Assembly (NCBI GenBank): GCA_963742925.1
Contig: CAVUNV010000010.1
Span: 17,231 to 81,230, forward strand
Length of the DNA stretch: 64,000 nucleotides
Origin: PALSA-612 sp963742925
GTDB lineage: Bacteria > Actinomycetota > Thermoleophilia > Gaiellales > Gaiellaceae
Reading direction: 5' to 3'
The notes under the pieces are model-generated. The model was not told where the DNA came from and did not search any database. It was given only the letters and a program-made list of their open reading frames with translations. Position numbers and translations under genes: made by a program. Numbering within the stretch: the first letter of the stretch is position 1; each line of letters opens with the position of its first letter. Below, one piece after another: positions 42,891 to 51,928 of this stretch.

Positions 42891-43958
42891 GTGCAGTCGC
42901 CCACGGCTCTTCCCGACCCTGTCGCCCTGCGGGCCTGCTGGCATCCGGTTGCGTACGCCGACGAGATCACGCGTGAGCCGGCTGCGCTCGAGCTGCTGGG
43001 CGAGCCGCTCGTCGCCTGGCGCAGTACCGACGGCACGGCGCGGGTGCTCTCCGATCTCTGCATCCACCGCGGCACGGCGCTCTCGCTGGGCCGCGTCGAG
43101 GGCGACGAGATCATCTGTCCCTACCACGCCTGGCGCTACGGCGAGGACGGCGCCTGCACGCTGATCCCGCAGCTCGCGGATCCGGCCCGGGTGCCGGCCA
43201 AGGCCCGGGTGGCCGCGTTCTCGTGCCAGGAGCGGTACGGCATCCTGTGGGTGGCGCTGGAGACGCCGCGTTGGCCGCTTCCAGAGGTGCCGGAGCTCGA
43301 GGACGGCGACTGGATGGTCGTCAGGGCAGGCCCGTACCGGTGGAAGGCGGACGCCTCCCGCCAGCTCGAGAACTTCACCGACTTCGGTCACTTCCCCTGG
43401 GTCCACCCCGGTCTGCTCGGGGATCCGTCGCGCCCGGTCGTGCCGGAGCACACGGTCGAGACCGACGGCCACGTCCTCCGCTACCAGGTCGTCCGCCCGG
43501 AGGCGCCGAACAGCGACGATTTCCCGGTCTTCGCCAACGAGGAGCGGGTCGTGCCCGAGCGGCGCAGCACCTACGAGCTGCACCTCCCGTACACGATCGT
43601 GCTCCACCTCGGCTGGGGCGGCGAGCGCGGGATGGTCTATTTCTTCGCCTCGCAGCCGATCGGCGAAGCACGCTGCGCGGGTTACGTCGTCATGGCCAGG
43701 AACTACGACTTCGACCAGCCGCCCTCGGTGCTGCAGGAGTTCGAGGACACGATCTTCGGCCAGGATCAGCGGGTCGTGGAGTCGCAGCGGCCCGAGCAGG
43801 TGCCGTTCGACCTCGCGGACGAGCTGCACATGAAGTTCGACGCGGTCGCGGTCGCCTACCGGCGGGCGATGCGCGCGGAGGGGCTGGCGACGACGGCTCC
43901 GGCGGGAAGCGGTCAGCGAACGGTGACCGCGACGCGCTGCACGGCGTTGTTCGCGTAG
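42891..43958 (+). CDS. Rieske non-haem iron oxygenase, catalytic subunit
   Basis: 355 residues. Rieske [2Fe-2S] ligands are in CIHRGTALSLG and CPYHAWRYGEDG; the mononuclear iron site is ENFTDFGHFPWVHPG with its Asp and two His. The protein resembles VanA/PobA-type single-component hydroxylases or demethylases. Its reductase partner is not in the window. The GTG start is tentative. The 3' end overlaps the convergent Mo-oxidoreductase gene by 46 bases, and the last 15 or so residues look non-conserved, so the natural stop may have been lost. Confidence 0.87.
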   Translation: MQSPTALPDPVALRACWHPVAYADEITREPAALELLGEPLVAWRSTDGTARVLSDLCIHRGTALSLGRVEGDEIICPYHAWRYGEDGACTLIPQLADPARVPAKARVAAFSCQERYGILWVALETPRWPLPEVPELEDGDWMVVRAGPYRWKADASRQLENFTDFGHFPWVHPGLLGDPSRPVVPEHTVETDGHVLRYQVVRPEAPNSDDFPVFANEERVVPERRSTYELHLPYTIVLHLGWGGERGMVYFFASQPIGEARCAGYVVMARNYDFDQPPSVLQEFEDTIFGQDQRVVESQRPEQVPFDLADELHMKFDAVAVAYRRAMRAEGLATTAPAGSGQRTVTATRCTALFA

Positions 43959-44956
43959 CCGCCGACGTTCCACTCGGGCTCGAGCGGCTGCTCGTTGCCC
44001 GCCTCGTCCCGCGCGCGGCAGGCGAGCTCGTACTCGCCCGGGACGGCGTCCCACGTGAAGCTCCAGCGCGACCACGCCCACCGGCCGGCCGGCGGCTCGA
44101 GCGCAGCCGCCTCCCATCGCGAGCCGCCGTCCACGCTCACCTCCACCGCGGCAACCGGCGCCGGGCCCGACCAGGCGCGGCCCTCGAGCGGCTGCGGCCC
44201 CGGCGGAAGGAATCGCCGGCGCGTCATGAAGTCCGGGATCCCCGGCGGCACCATCAGCGCGCGCGGGCGCATGAGGGTGATCGGCTCGCCCTCGTCGCCC
44301 TCGTGGCGCCGGAACCGGTACACCTGGGCCTGCTGGTACCCGTCGAACGGGCGGTCGAGCACGGTGATCCGCTCGAGCCACTTGACGCTCGTCATGCCGT
44401 ACCAGCCCGGGACGACGAGCCGGAGCGGGAAGCCGTGCTGCGGCGGGAGCGGGGCGCCGTTCAGCTCGTAGGCGAGCAGTGCGTCGCCGGCCAGGGCGTC
44501 CGCGACCGGCAGGCTGCGCTCGTACGCCTGCTCGACTCCGCCGTCGATGCCGCGGTCGAGCGCGCTGAACACGACGTCGACCGCACCGTCGGGCACGCCC
44601 GCCTCCTCGAGCAGCGGCGCGAGCTCGACTCCTCCCCACTCGCCCGTGCCGACGGCCTCCGAGAGCCACGGCTGGCTGAGGACATGCGGCTCGAGCCGGG
44701 CGCGGCCGTTCCCGGCGCACTCCATCGTCACGATCCTGCGCACGGCCGGTCGGGCGAGCAGATCCTCGAGCGACAGCTCCAGGGCACGGCCGACGCGGCC
44801 CTCGACGCGCAGGCGCCAGTCGGCCGGCACAGCGGGCACGTCGAAGTGGATCAGCAGGTAGTGCAGCCCGACCGGCGTCACGTCGTAGCGCAGCGCCTCG
44901 AGCGGCGTGCCGTGGTTCCGTGCGGCGAGCTGGAGCTCGTCGAGCGTGATGCCCAT
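43913..44956 (-). CDS. sulfite oxidase-family molybdopterin oxidoreductase
   Basis: 347 residues. The molybdenum-ligand cysteine is in VTMECAGNGRARLEP; PPQHGFPLRLVVPGWYGMTSVKWL is the pterin and substrate region. The C-terminal dimerisation (Ig-like) domain has VAAVEVSVDGGSRWEAAALE. No haem-binding domain and no signal peptide are visible, so it may be a cytoplasmic member rather than a classical sulfite dehydrogenase. Substrate uncertain. Convergent overlap with the Rieske gene. Confidence 0.88.
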   Translation of the reverse strand: MGITLDELQLAARNHGTPLEALRYDVTPVGLHYLLIHFDVPAVPADWRLRVEGRVGRALELSLEDLLARPAVRRIVTMECAGNGRARLEPHVLSQPWLSEAVGTGEWGGVELAPLLEEAGVPDGAVDVVFSALDRGIDGGVEQAYERSLPVADALAGDALLAYELNGAPLPPQHGFPLRLVVPGWYGMTSVKWLERITVLDRPFDGYQQAQVYRFRRHEGDEGEPITLMRPRALMVPPGIPDFMTRRRFLPPGPQPLEGRAWSGPAPVAAVEVSVDGGSRWEAAALEPPAGRWAWSRWSFTWDAVPGEYELACRARDEAGNEQPLEPEWNVGGYANNAVQRVAVTVR

Positions 44957-45051
44957 GCCGGAAGCCTAGAGCGCCCGCCCTGGCCAGGTGCCCCCCGTCG
45001 GGGGTACCATGAGACCGATGGCGATCCCGACCGACGACCCGCTCAGTCCCC

Positions 45052-46041
45052 GTGCCGAGCCTGCCCCGGATCAAGAGGACCCGGCGCCGCCCGCGCGCGC
45101 CCGAGGTCGTCGTCGCGCCGCCCGCGCCGCGGCTCGTTGAGCTTCACGAAGCCGGCCTCACCTGGGTCCACCTGACGGCGCCGACCGCCGAGGAGGCCTC
45201 CCAGCTCCAGTCGCGCTTCGGCTGGCATCCGCTCGACCTCGAGGACGTGCTCTCGAAGCGTCAGCGGCCCAAGATCGACGAGTACCCCGACTACCTGTTC
45301 GGCGTCCTGCACTTCCCGGTCTACGACAAGACGGTGCAGCGCCTGAACGCCGGCGAGCTGGACGGCTTCCTCGGGCCCGGCTACCTCGTGACGCTGCCGG
45401 CCGTCGAGCTCTTGCCGGTGACGCGGCTCTTCCAGCGTTGCTACGACGACGCGGAGCTGCGCGAGAACCTGTTCGGGAAGGGCTCCGGCTACCTGCTCTA
45501 TCACGTCCTCGACGATCTGTTCGACTACTGCTTCCCGATCCTGGACAAGATCGGGCACAAGCTCGACACGATCGAGGACGAGATGTTCGAGGGGCGCTCC
45601 GAGGAGGTCGTCCGCGACATCTCCAACGTCAAGCAGGAGATCATCTCCTACCGGAAGATCATCAAGCCCGAGCGGGCCACGCTGCGCGTGCTCGAGCGAC
45701 ACACACGCCGCTTCCTGCCCGAGGAGCTCGACATCTACTTCGACGACATCGTCGACGCCGCCGAGCGGATCTGGGACCTGCTCGACAACTACAAGGAGGT
45801 CGTCGAGGGACTCGAGTCGACGAACGAGTCGGTGATCTCGCACCGCCAGAACGACATCCTGCGGATCCTGACCGTCTTCAGCGTCGTGCTGCTGCCGCTC
45901 ACGCTGATCTCGGCATCTTCGGGATGAACGTCCGCTTCCCCGGCTTCGACAGTCGGAGGCCTGGTGGGCGATCGTCGGCGCGATGGTCGACCGTGCTCGT
46001 CGGGCCTGCTCGGCTTCTTCCGCTACAAGAAGTTCTTCTAG
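45052..46041 (+). CDS. corA: CorA-family Mg/Co transporter (frameshifted 3' end)
   Basis: The frame from GTG 45052 gives the cytoplasmic funnel (WVHLTAPTAEEASQLQSRFG, DLEDVLSKRQRPKIDEYPDY, QEIISYRKIIKPERATLRVL) and the long helix up to ISHRQNDILRILTVFSVVLLPLTLIS. A missing base then ends the frame at 45927. Downstream frames restore GIFGMNVRFPG with the GMN selectivity motif, AWWAIVGAM for the second helix, and GLLGFFRYKKFF before a TAG at 46039-46041. At least three indels lie within 120 bases. CorA is a pentameric cation channel. The real start may be upstream at 45018 if another indel is present. Confidence 0.82.
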
Positions 46042-46896
46042 GAGCCGACGTGGAGCACGAGCGGCGCGGTGACCACGTGTCCCGCGAGCCTCGTGAGCAG
46101 GAACATGCGCCACGTGCCGGGGAGCGGGAGGAGGACGCCGAGCCTGAGCTTCCCCGCGCCGGTCGTCTTTCCGACCGGAGGCGCGCCGGCCAGCGTGGTG
46201 CATCCGGCCAGGTTGGGTGAGCAGACGTGCGTGTGGAAGTAGTCGAGGGTCGCCTGACGGATGAAGATCGCATGCGCGAGCGCCCCTTCATACGGCTGGA
46301 GCTGAGCGGGATGTCCCTTCTGGTCGGTGACGATGATCGTCACCAGCGCCGGCTGGATCGCCTTCAGGTTCGGGTGACCCTGGATCGCGAAGCGGTAGCC
46401 GTCGACGGTGACGGAACGAGTCGACGTGGAGAGCACCGGCGCGGGGCTGCTTCCTGTCGCCCTGACCGTGGTGAAGAGCTGGAAGTTGCGGGGGACGCCC
46501 GGCTGGTCGGGATAGGCGTCGACGATCACCCGGTAGCGACCGGGTGCGGGCAGCGTGACGTCTTCACGGGCGACGCCGTTCTTGCCGACGGTCGTGTCGG
46601 TGTAGATCAGGGCGTCGGCGCCCTGGCGGACGACGATCAGATCGACGCCGGTGTGCGGTCCCGAACCGGTGCGGTAGCGGGTCAGCGTCGCACCGGACGG
46701 GAGCACGATCTTGAAGCTGACCTCGGTCGCCTTCCCGGCCTCGACCGGCCGTTCCGGGCTGGAACCCGGCCAGCCGGTAGACCCTCGCCGGTGCGACGGT
46801 CGGAGCGGAGGACTTCGACCCACCTCCGCAGCCGCCGACCAGCGCCACGACGAGCCCGAGGTAGCCGATCACGATGACCCTGGCTGCCCGACCCAC
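46038..46896 (-). CDS. secreted lipoprotein (one frameshift)
   Basis: About 285 residues after correction. The start (GTG 46896) gives a lipoprotein signal, VIVIGYLGLVVALVGGCGGG, with the lipidated cysteine near residue 23. At 46754-46755 an extra base (minus-strand CCCGGAACGG for CCCGAACGG) separates it from the body: PVEAGKATEVSFKIVLPSGA, LPAPGRYRVIVDAY and a C-terminal HTHVCSPNLAGCTTL...LPLPGTWRMFLLTRLAGHV. The body resembles copper-resistance or FixH-like extracellular beta domains; I do not assign a function. Convergent with corA, stop codons overlapping. Confidence 0.68.
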
Positions 46897-46974
46897 GAGG
46901 ATCGATTATCCGGCGCCCTTGCCGGCCCTGCCTCCGTAGTTTTCACGGAGGATCCGGATCGCTAGGCTCCTCCC

Positions 46975-47454
46975 ATGAAGCAGCTCTGGGCGCCGTGGCG
47001 GCTCGAGTACGTGGCGGCTGCCGACGAGCAGGAGGGCTGCATCTTCTGTCTGGCCGATTCGGGTGACGACGAGGAGCGGCTCGTCGTCCATCGCGGTGAG
47101 CGCGCGTTCGTCCTGCTGAACAGGTTCCCGTACTCCTCGGGGCACCTGATGGTCGCGCCGCGGCGACACGTCGGCGAGTTCGCCGAGCTGACCGACGAGG
47201 AGGCGCTCGAGCTGCACCGGCTGTCGCGCGAGGGGCTGGCGGCGCTCGCGGCGACGTTCGCCCCGCAGGGCTACAACATCGGCTGGAACCTGGGGCGGAT
47301 CGCGGGCGCGGGCGTCGTCGACCACCTGCACCTGCACGTCGTCCCGCGCTGGGCCGGCGACACGAACTTCATGCCGGTGCTCGCCGACGTCAGGGTGCTG
47401 CCCGAGCATCTGTCGGAGACGCGGCGGAAGCTCGCCGGGGCCTGGCCGGCCTGA
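46975..47454 (+). CDS. HIT family hydrolase (Ap4A hydrolase/phosphorylase-like)
   Basis: 159 residues. Zinc-type CIFC near residue 22, NRFPYSSGHLMVAPRRHVG, and the histidine triad VVDHLHLHVVPRWAGDTNF. The sequence around MKQLWAPWRLEYV and GDTNFMPVLADVRVLPEHL is characteristic of the actinobacterial HIT proteins related to mycobacterial Ap4A phosphorylase. Likely degrades diadenosine polyphosphates. It ends just before an intrinsic terminator. Confidence 0.92.
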   Translation: MKQLWAPWRLEYVAAADEQEGCIFCLADSGDDEERLVVHRGERAFVLLNRFPYSSGHLMVAPRRHVGEFAELTDEEALELHRLSREGLAALAATFAPQGYNIGWNLGRIAGAGVVDHLHLHVVPRWAGDTNFMPVLADVRVLPEHLSETRRKLAGAWPA

Positions 47455-47458
47455 AAAT

Positions 47459-47488
47459 CAAAGAGGCGGTCGTGAAACCGCCTCTTTG
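47459..47488 (+). terminator. intrinsic terminator after the HIT gene
   Basis: Perfect 12-bp stem CAAAGAGGCGGT / ACCGCCTCTTTG with a six-base loop, A-rich before and T-containing after. Six bases past the HIT stop codon. Confidence 0.85.
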
Positions 47489-47902
47489 TGCCGTTACTGC
47501 CCGGCGGGCAGCGCCGCAACTCTACGCGGATCTGCCCCGGAGGGCAATGAGGGGCGACACCGATCCAGACCTGCGGGAAACCACGCATCGTCGTTCCGAC
47601 CGGGGAGCGGGCTTCAGGCCTTGCGGGCCTGCCCGGGCGGGACTACTGTCCGTCGGGAACGGCAGCGTTCCTGAGGACCAGGCGACCGCACCCGTTCAGG
47701 GCGTGAGGCGCTCGACCTCTCCTTCGAGGCTTCCGGACGCGCTCCCGGAAGCCTGCCCGCGAGATGGGGCCTCCGGCCGACCGTGCGGCTACCGTCGAGC
47801 AGGGGTCGTAGTGCGAACGGGAGGTAAAACCTCCACCGGGTGAAGGTGGCTCATGGCATCCTTCCCCGACTCCTGCGCCAGGACAATCGACCAAGGACGG
47901 GC
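47489..47902. other. non-coding stretch before the secreted TIG protein
   Basis: About 410 bases without a gene I can support. It contains several GC stems, the clearest an 11-base arm GAGGCTTCCGG near 47726 pairing with CCGGAAGCCT, and GGAGGTAAAACCTCC near 47820. I looked for RNase P RNA, tmRNA, SRP RNA and common riboswitch cores and did not recognise any. It may hold a long leader for the gene at 47903. Confidence 0.5.
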
Positions 47903-49655
47903 ATGAAACGACTGTTCACTCGCTCAGTGACGCCGCGCGCCGCCGGCGTTCTCCTCTTACTCGCCGCGCTCGCCGCGGTGCTCGCGTCGTCCCAGCTCCA
48001 GCCCGCGCACGCGGCTGCGCCCTCGACTCCGAAGCGGATCGCAGGGATCGTGCCGCCGCGCGGCCAGGTGGGCCCGGGCGTCCAGGGCAGCGGCGACCTG
48101 ATCAACCACGGCGGGCCGGTGATGCTGACGAACACCGCGTACTCGATCTTCTGGATCCCGGCCGGCCAGACGGTCAGCGCCAACTACGTCAGCACGATCA
48201 ACCAGTACTTCCAGGACGTGGCGCACGACAGCGGCCTGTCGACGAACGTCTACGCGACGGACACCCAGTACTCCGGGATCCTCTACAGCTCGACGTTCGG
48301 CGGCACGTACACGGACACGTCTGCCTTCCCCGCCAACGGTTGCGCGCCCTACGGCGGGAGCGACCGTCTGTCTCACTGACGCGCAGCTCCAGGCGGAGAT
48401 CAACAAGGTGATCACCGCAGCGAGGGCTGGGTCAAGAGCAGCACCAACATGTTCTTCATTTTCACGCCGAAGAACGTCGAGAGCTGGACTGGCTCTTGCC
48501 CGTGGAACTGCGCGTTCACGGGCTACTGCGCCTACCACGGTGTCATGACCGAGCGGCGGCATCTACGCCAACATGCCCTACGCGGTCAAGCTCGTACTAT
48601 CCCGGCAACTGCGACGAGGGCCAATATCCGAACGGCGACGACGCAGACTCGACGCTCAACGTCACGAGCCACGAGCACAACGAGGCGATCACGGACTTCC
48701 AGCTCAACGCCTGGTACGACGCGGCGGGCTACGAGAACGGCGACAAGTGCGCCTGGGACTTCGGGACCGTTTCTGGCCCGAACGGTGCCGAGTACAACCA
48801 GACGATCAACGGTCACCACTACTTCCTGCAGCGGGAGTACTCGAACGACGGGCACGCCTGCCTGCAGACGTACGGCTCCGCGCCCCCGCCGGGACCACCG
48901 ACGGTGAGCTCGTTCTCGCCGTCGAGCGGGCCGGTCGGAACGACCGTCGACGTCACCGGGACGAACTTCCAGGGCGCGACGTCGGTGACCTTCAACGGCA
49001 CTGGCGTCGACGAACTTCACGGTCAACTCGGCGACTGACATCCACGCGACGGTGCCGGTGAACGCGACCGACGGTCAGATCGCCGTCACGACGCCGCAGG
49101 GAACGGGCACGAGCACGTCGAGCTTCGACGTCACGATTCCCGGCAGCGGGCCGCCGACGATCAGTGTCTTCTCGCCGACCAGCGGACCTTGTCGGGACGA
49201 ACGTCGCGATCACCGGGACGAATCTCTCGACCGCGGATAGCGTGACCTTCAACGGCCTGTCCGCGACGACGGTCACGCTCGACTCCGACACGCTGATCCA
49301 CGCCGTCGTGCCGGCCAATGCGACCACGGGCCCGATCGCGGTCCACAACCCGCAGGGCACGGCGACGACCCCGAACAGCTTCACGGTCTTGGTCGTCGTC
49401 CCGAAGCCGTCGATCTCGAGCTTCACGCCCACCTCGGGCAAGCGGGGAATCAAGGTCAAGATCCTCGGGAACAACCTCAGCAGCGCCACCGCCGTCAGGC
49501 TCGGCGGCTTCACGGCGCTGTTCACGGCCGACTCGAACACACAGGTCACCGCCACCGTTCCGAACGGCGTTCGGCTCGGCGGTCAGTACAGGTGGTCAGT
49601 GACGACGCCGGGCGGCACGGCGTCGAGCGCCACGTACTTCCGCGTCACCGGCTAG
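47903..49655 (+). pseudogene. secreted metallopeptidase-like protein with IPT/TIG domains, broken by several frameshifts
   Basis: Signal peptide KRLFTRSVTPRAAGVLLLLA then GGPVMLTNTAYSIFWIP and NQYFQDVAHDSGLSTNVYA. Other frames continue LTDAQLQAEINKVIT, STNMFFIFTPKNVESW, CDEGQYPNGDDADSTLNV and SHEHNEAITDFQLNAWYD, a motif like that of exordium-type and related secreted proteins, where the His/Glu cluster could bind metal. Three IPT/TIG immunoglobulin-like domains follow (VSSFSPSSGPVGTTVDVTG; a second around 49180; SSFTPTSGKRGIKVKILG). Breaks lie near 48358, 48420, 48553, 48590, 49008 and 49185. Gene decay and poor consensus are both possible. Confidence 0.68.
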
Positions 49656-49671
49656 AGACGCTCGACGCTCC

Positions 49672-49702
49672 GAGAGAGGCCCCTGAAACGGGGGCCTCTC
49701 TC
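49672..49702 (+). terminator. terminator hairpin after the TIG protein
   Basis: Perfect 12-bp stem GAGAGAGGCCCC / GGGGCCTCTCTC, seven-base loop, 16 bases after the stop codon. No T-tract. Confidence 0.7.
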
Positions 49703-49755
49703 GCGTCCGAGCGGCGAGTTCCCTCGGCCGGGGGACGGAACTCCGCCTATCGAGT

Positions 49756-49845
49756 GATTGCACGTCCCCGAGCCCTGGTCCATGCTGGCTGCGACACGAT
49801 CTCGGAGCGGCCCCGGGGAAGCCATCGCGCGACAGGGGGTCGTCC
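49756..49845 (+). promoter_or_regulatory. conserved structured leader, copy A
   Basis: 90 bases directly before the first TadG-like gene. It shares GATTGCAC, TCCCCG, TGGTCCATGCTGGC (49776-49789), GGAGCGGCCCCGGG and ACAGGGGGTCG with copy B at 50863-50953, in the same order and nearly equal spacing. CCCCG near the 5' side can pair with CGGGG near the 3' side. No known riboswitch recognised. Confidence 0.55.
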
Positions 49846-50793
49846 ATGGTCATCCAGCTCGATTTCAAGGCACTGGTTCGCCGGCTTCGCCGAGCCCGGG
49901 GCGAGAGCGGCCAGGTGTTCGCGTTGGTGGCGATCAGCATGACCGGGCTCTGCGGGATGGCGGGGTTCGCGGTCGATGTCGGTAGCTGGTATCAGGCGCA
50001 TCGCAAGCAACAGTCGGTCGCGGACGCCGCGGCGCTCGCAGCCGCGGACAATCTGCCGACGGACACTGCCCACGCCACCGGCGACGCGATCGCCTACGCC
50101 GAAAAGAACGGCGGCAGCCTGAGCGGCGGGGATGTCAGCTTCTCGACCACGTACAGCCCCAACGACACGGTGACGGTCACGACGTCGGCCTCTGCCCCTT
50201 CGTACTTTCTGAAGGCGTTGGGCATCGGCGCGGCCAGCGTCGGCGCGACCGCGACCGCGACCGCGGTTCCGCTCGGCTCCGCCTACGGGGCGGCGCCGTT
50301 CGCCATCTACTACACCCAACCGGAGCTGTCCGGATGTAACGGCCCCTGCTTCGGCACCCAGACGACCCTCAACTACAACAAGGTCGGGCCGGGCGGGTTC
50401 GAGCTCATCAACATCGACGGCTCCAGCGGCGGCACCGGCCAGTCGATCCTCGCCGACTGGGTCCTGAACGGCTGCAGCTGCTCGACCGCCACGCCCGTCT
50501 GGCTGTGGAGCGACGCCGGGGCCAAGTTCAACTCCTCCGAAGTCAACAACGCCCTCAGCCAGCGGATCGGCTCGACGCTCCTGTTCCCGGTCTACGACAA
50601 GACCAAAGCCGGCGGCAGCAACATGCAGTACGAGGTGATCGCCTTCGTCGGCTTCAAGATCACAGACTTCAAGTTCAACGGTGCAAACAACGGGACCATC
50701 ACCGGCTCCTTCCAGAAAGTCAGCTGGCAGGGAACCGGCGCCAGTTCCAGCCCCGGCCCCTACAGCGCCACGACCACGCAGCTCGTCGGCTGA
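49846..50793 (+). CDS. TadE/TadG-like surface/pilus-assembly protein, paralogue 1
   Basis: 315 residues. The N-terminal TadG-like segment is RRARGESGQVFALVAISMTGLCGMAGFAVDVGSWYQAHRKQQSVADAAALAAA, with one membrane helix and the conserved glutamine/aspartate pattern of PF13400-type proteins. The extracellular part has paired cysteines (CNGPCFG, NGCSCSTATPV) and LFPVYDKTK. TadG-like proteins are minor pseudopilins or surface proteins of Tad/Flp systems, but no other tad genes are nearby. Clear paralogue of 50954-51883, tandemly duplicated with its leader. Confidence 0.8.
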   Translation: MVIQLDFKALVRRLRRARGESGQVFALVAISMTGLCGMAGFAVDVGSWYQAHRKQQSVADAAALAAADNLPTDTAHATGDAIAYAEKNGGSLSGGDVSFSTTYSPNDTVTVTTSASAPSYFLKALGIGAASVGATATATAVPLGSAYGAAPFAIYYTQPELSGCNGPCFGTQTTLNYNKVGPGGFELINIDGSSGGTGQSILADWVLNGCSCSTATPVWLWSDAGAKFNSSEVNNALSQRIGSTLLFPVYDKTKAGGSNMQYEVIAFVGFKITDFKFNGANNGTITGSFQKVSWQGTGASSSPGPYSATTTQLVG

Positions 50794-50828
50794 TCCAGAA
50801 GCCCGCCTGACGGCCCCGACCACGGATC

Positions 50829-50862
50829 GCTCAGCTGGGGGACGGAGTTCCCCCAGCTGAGC
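50829..50862 (+). terminator. perfect 14-bp hairpin between the TadG-like paralogues
   Basis: GCTCAGCTGGGGGA / TCCCCCAGCTGAGC with a six-base loop. It ends one base before leader copy B and 36 bases after the first paralogue, so it probably ends the first transcript. Confidence 0.65.
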
Positions 50863-50953
50863 GATTGCACCTCCCCGGGCCTTGGTCCATGCTGGCCGAA
50901 GCAAATCCTGGAGCGGCCCCGGGAGGAAACCAGCGCACCACAGGGGGTCGACC
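50863..50953 (+). promoter_or_regulatory. conserved structured leader, copy B
   Basis: 91 bases upstream of the second paralogue, matching copy A. CTCCCCGGGCC pairs with GGCCCCGGGAG across the element at 10 of 11 positions. The central TGGTCCATGCTGGC (50883-50896) is identical to copy A. An ATG inside this motif opens a short frame, but its phase differs between copies, arguing for RNA or DNA structure rather than a leader peptide. Confidence 0.55.
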
Positions 50954-51883
50954 ATGATCGCCGAGTTCGTCTCCAGAGCAGCGCTCCGGCTCCGTCGGGA
51001 TCAGCGGGGTCAGGTGCTCGCGCTTGCTGCGATCAGCATGGTCGCCCTGCTGGGTGTCGCCGGCTTCGCCCTCGATGTCGGCGTCTGGTTCCAGGCGCAC
51101 CGCAAGCAGCAGGCGGTCGCCGACGCCGCCGCACTCGCCGCCGCCGGCGATCTGCCGGCCAACACGGCTCAGGCGTCGGCCGATGCACAGTCGTACGCGG
51201 TGAAGAACGGCGGCTCGGCGTCCAGCATCTCGTTCTCCACCCAGTACCTGCCGAACGACACGATCACGGTGCAGGCCGGCAAGACCGTGCCGAGCTACTT
51301 CCTGAAGGCCGTCGGGATCGACTCGGCGGACGTCAAGGCGACGGCCGTGGCGCGCGCCGAGAACCTGGGATCCGCCTGGGGCTCCGCGCCGTTCGGCGTC
51401 ATCAACACGCAGCCCGAGCTCGCAGGCCCCGGCTGCCCCTGCTTCGGCATCTCGACGACGCTCGACCTGAACAAGATCGGGCCGGGCGGTTTCGGGATCA
51501 TCGACATCGACGGCTCGCACGGCGGCGCCGGCCCGGGCACGCTCGCCGACTGGATCGTCAACGGCTGCGACTGCTCGACTGCCACGCCCGTGTACCTGTA
51601 CAGCGATCCAGGTGCGAAGTTCAACTCGTCGCAGGTCAAGGGAGCGATGGACGAGATGATCGGGCACAACCTGCTCTTCCCGGTCTACGACACGACCGCG
51701 GGGAACGGCGCCAACCTCCAGTACCACGTGATCGGCTTCGCCGGCTTCAACCTCCAGGGGTATGCGTTCAAGGGCAACAGCGGGTCGATCGACGGATACT
51801 TCGTCAAGGTCGACTGGCAGGGAGCCGGCACCTCCGACACGTCGACCTACTTCGGCGCGACGACCACGCAGCTCGTCGGCTGA
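50954..51883 (+). CDS. TadE/TadG-like surface/pilus-assembly protein, paralogue 2
   Basis: 309 residues, same architecture as the upstream gene: RRDQRGQVLALAAISMVALLGVAGFALDVGVWFQAHRKQQAVADAAALAAA, then an extracellular domain with PGCPCFGIST, KIGPGGFGIIDIDGSHGG, NGCDCSTATPVYLYSDPG and an identical C-terminal TTTQLVG. The start at ATG 50954 matches paralogue 1; longer in-frame starts run through the leader. Function as for paralogue 1; possibly both are exported together. Confidence 0.8.
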   Translation: MIAEFVSRAALRLRRDQRGQVLALAAISMVALLGVAGFALDVGVWFQAHRKQQAVADAAALAAAGDLPANTAQASADAQSYAVKNGGSASSISFSTQYLPNDTITVQAGKTVPSYFLKAVGIDSADVKATAVARAENLGSAWGSAPFGVINTQPELAGPGCPCFGISTTLDLNKIGPGGFGIIDIDGSHGGAGPGTLADWIVNGCDCSTATPVYLYSDPGAKFNSSQVKGAMDEMIGHNLLFPVYDTTAGNGANLQYHVIGFAGFNLQGYAFKGNSGSIDGYFVKVDWQGAGTSDTSTYFGATTTQLVG

Positions 51884-51928
51884 CCGACGACAGCGCCCGA
51901 GGCGCGCCGCGACGGGCAAGATGCGGCG

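Noticed and set aside
47489..47902. RNase P RNA, tmRNA or a cobalamin/c-di-GMP riboswitch in the 410-base gap
   Set aside because: No conserved core sequences of these classes were found; only generic GC stems.
49782..49850. Leader peptides beginning at the conserved ATG in the TadG-like leaders
   Set aside because: The reading phase relative to the gene differs between the two copies and the peptides do not match.
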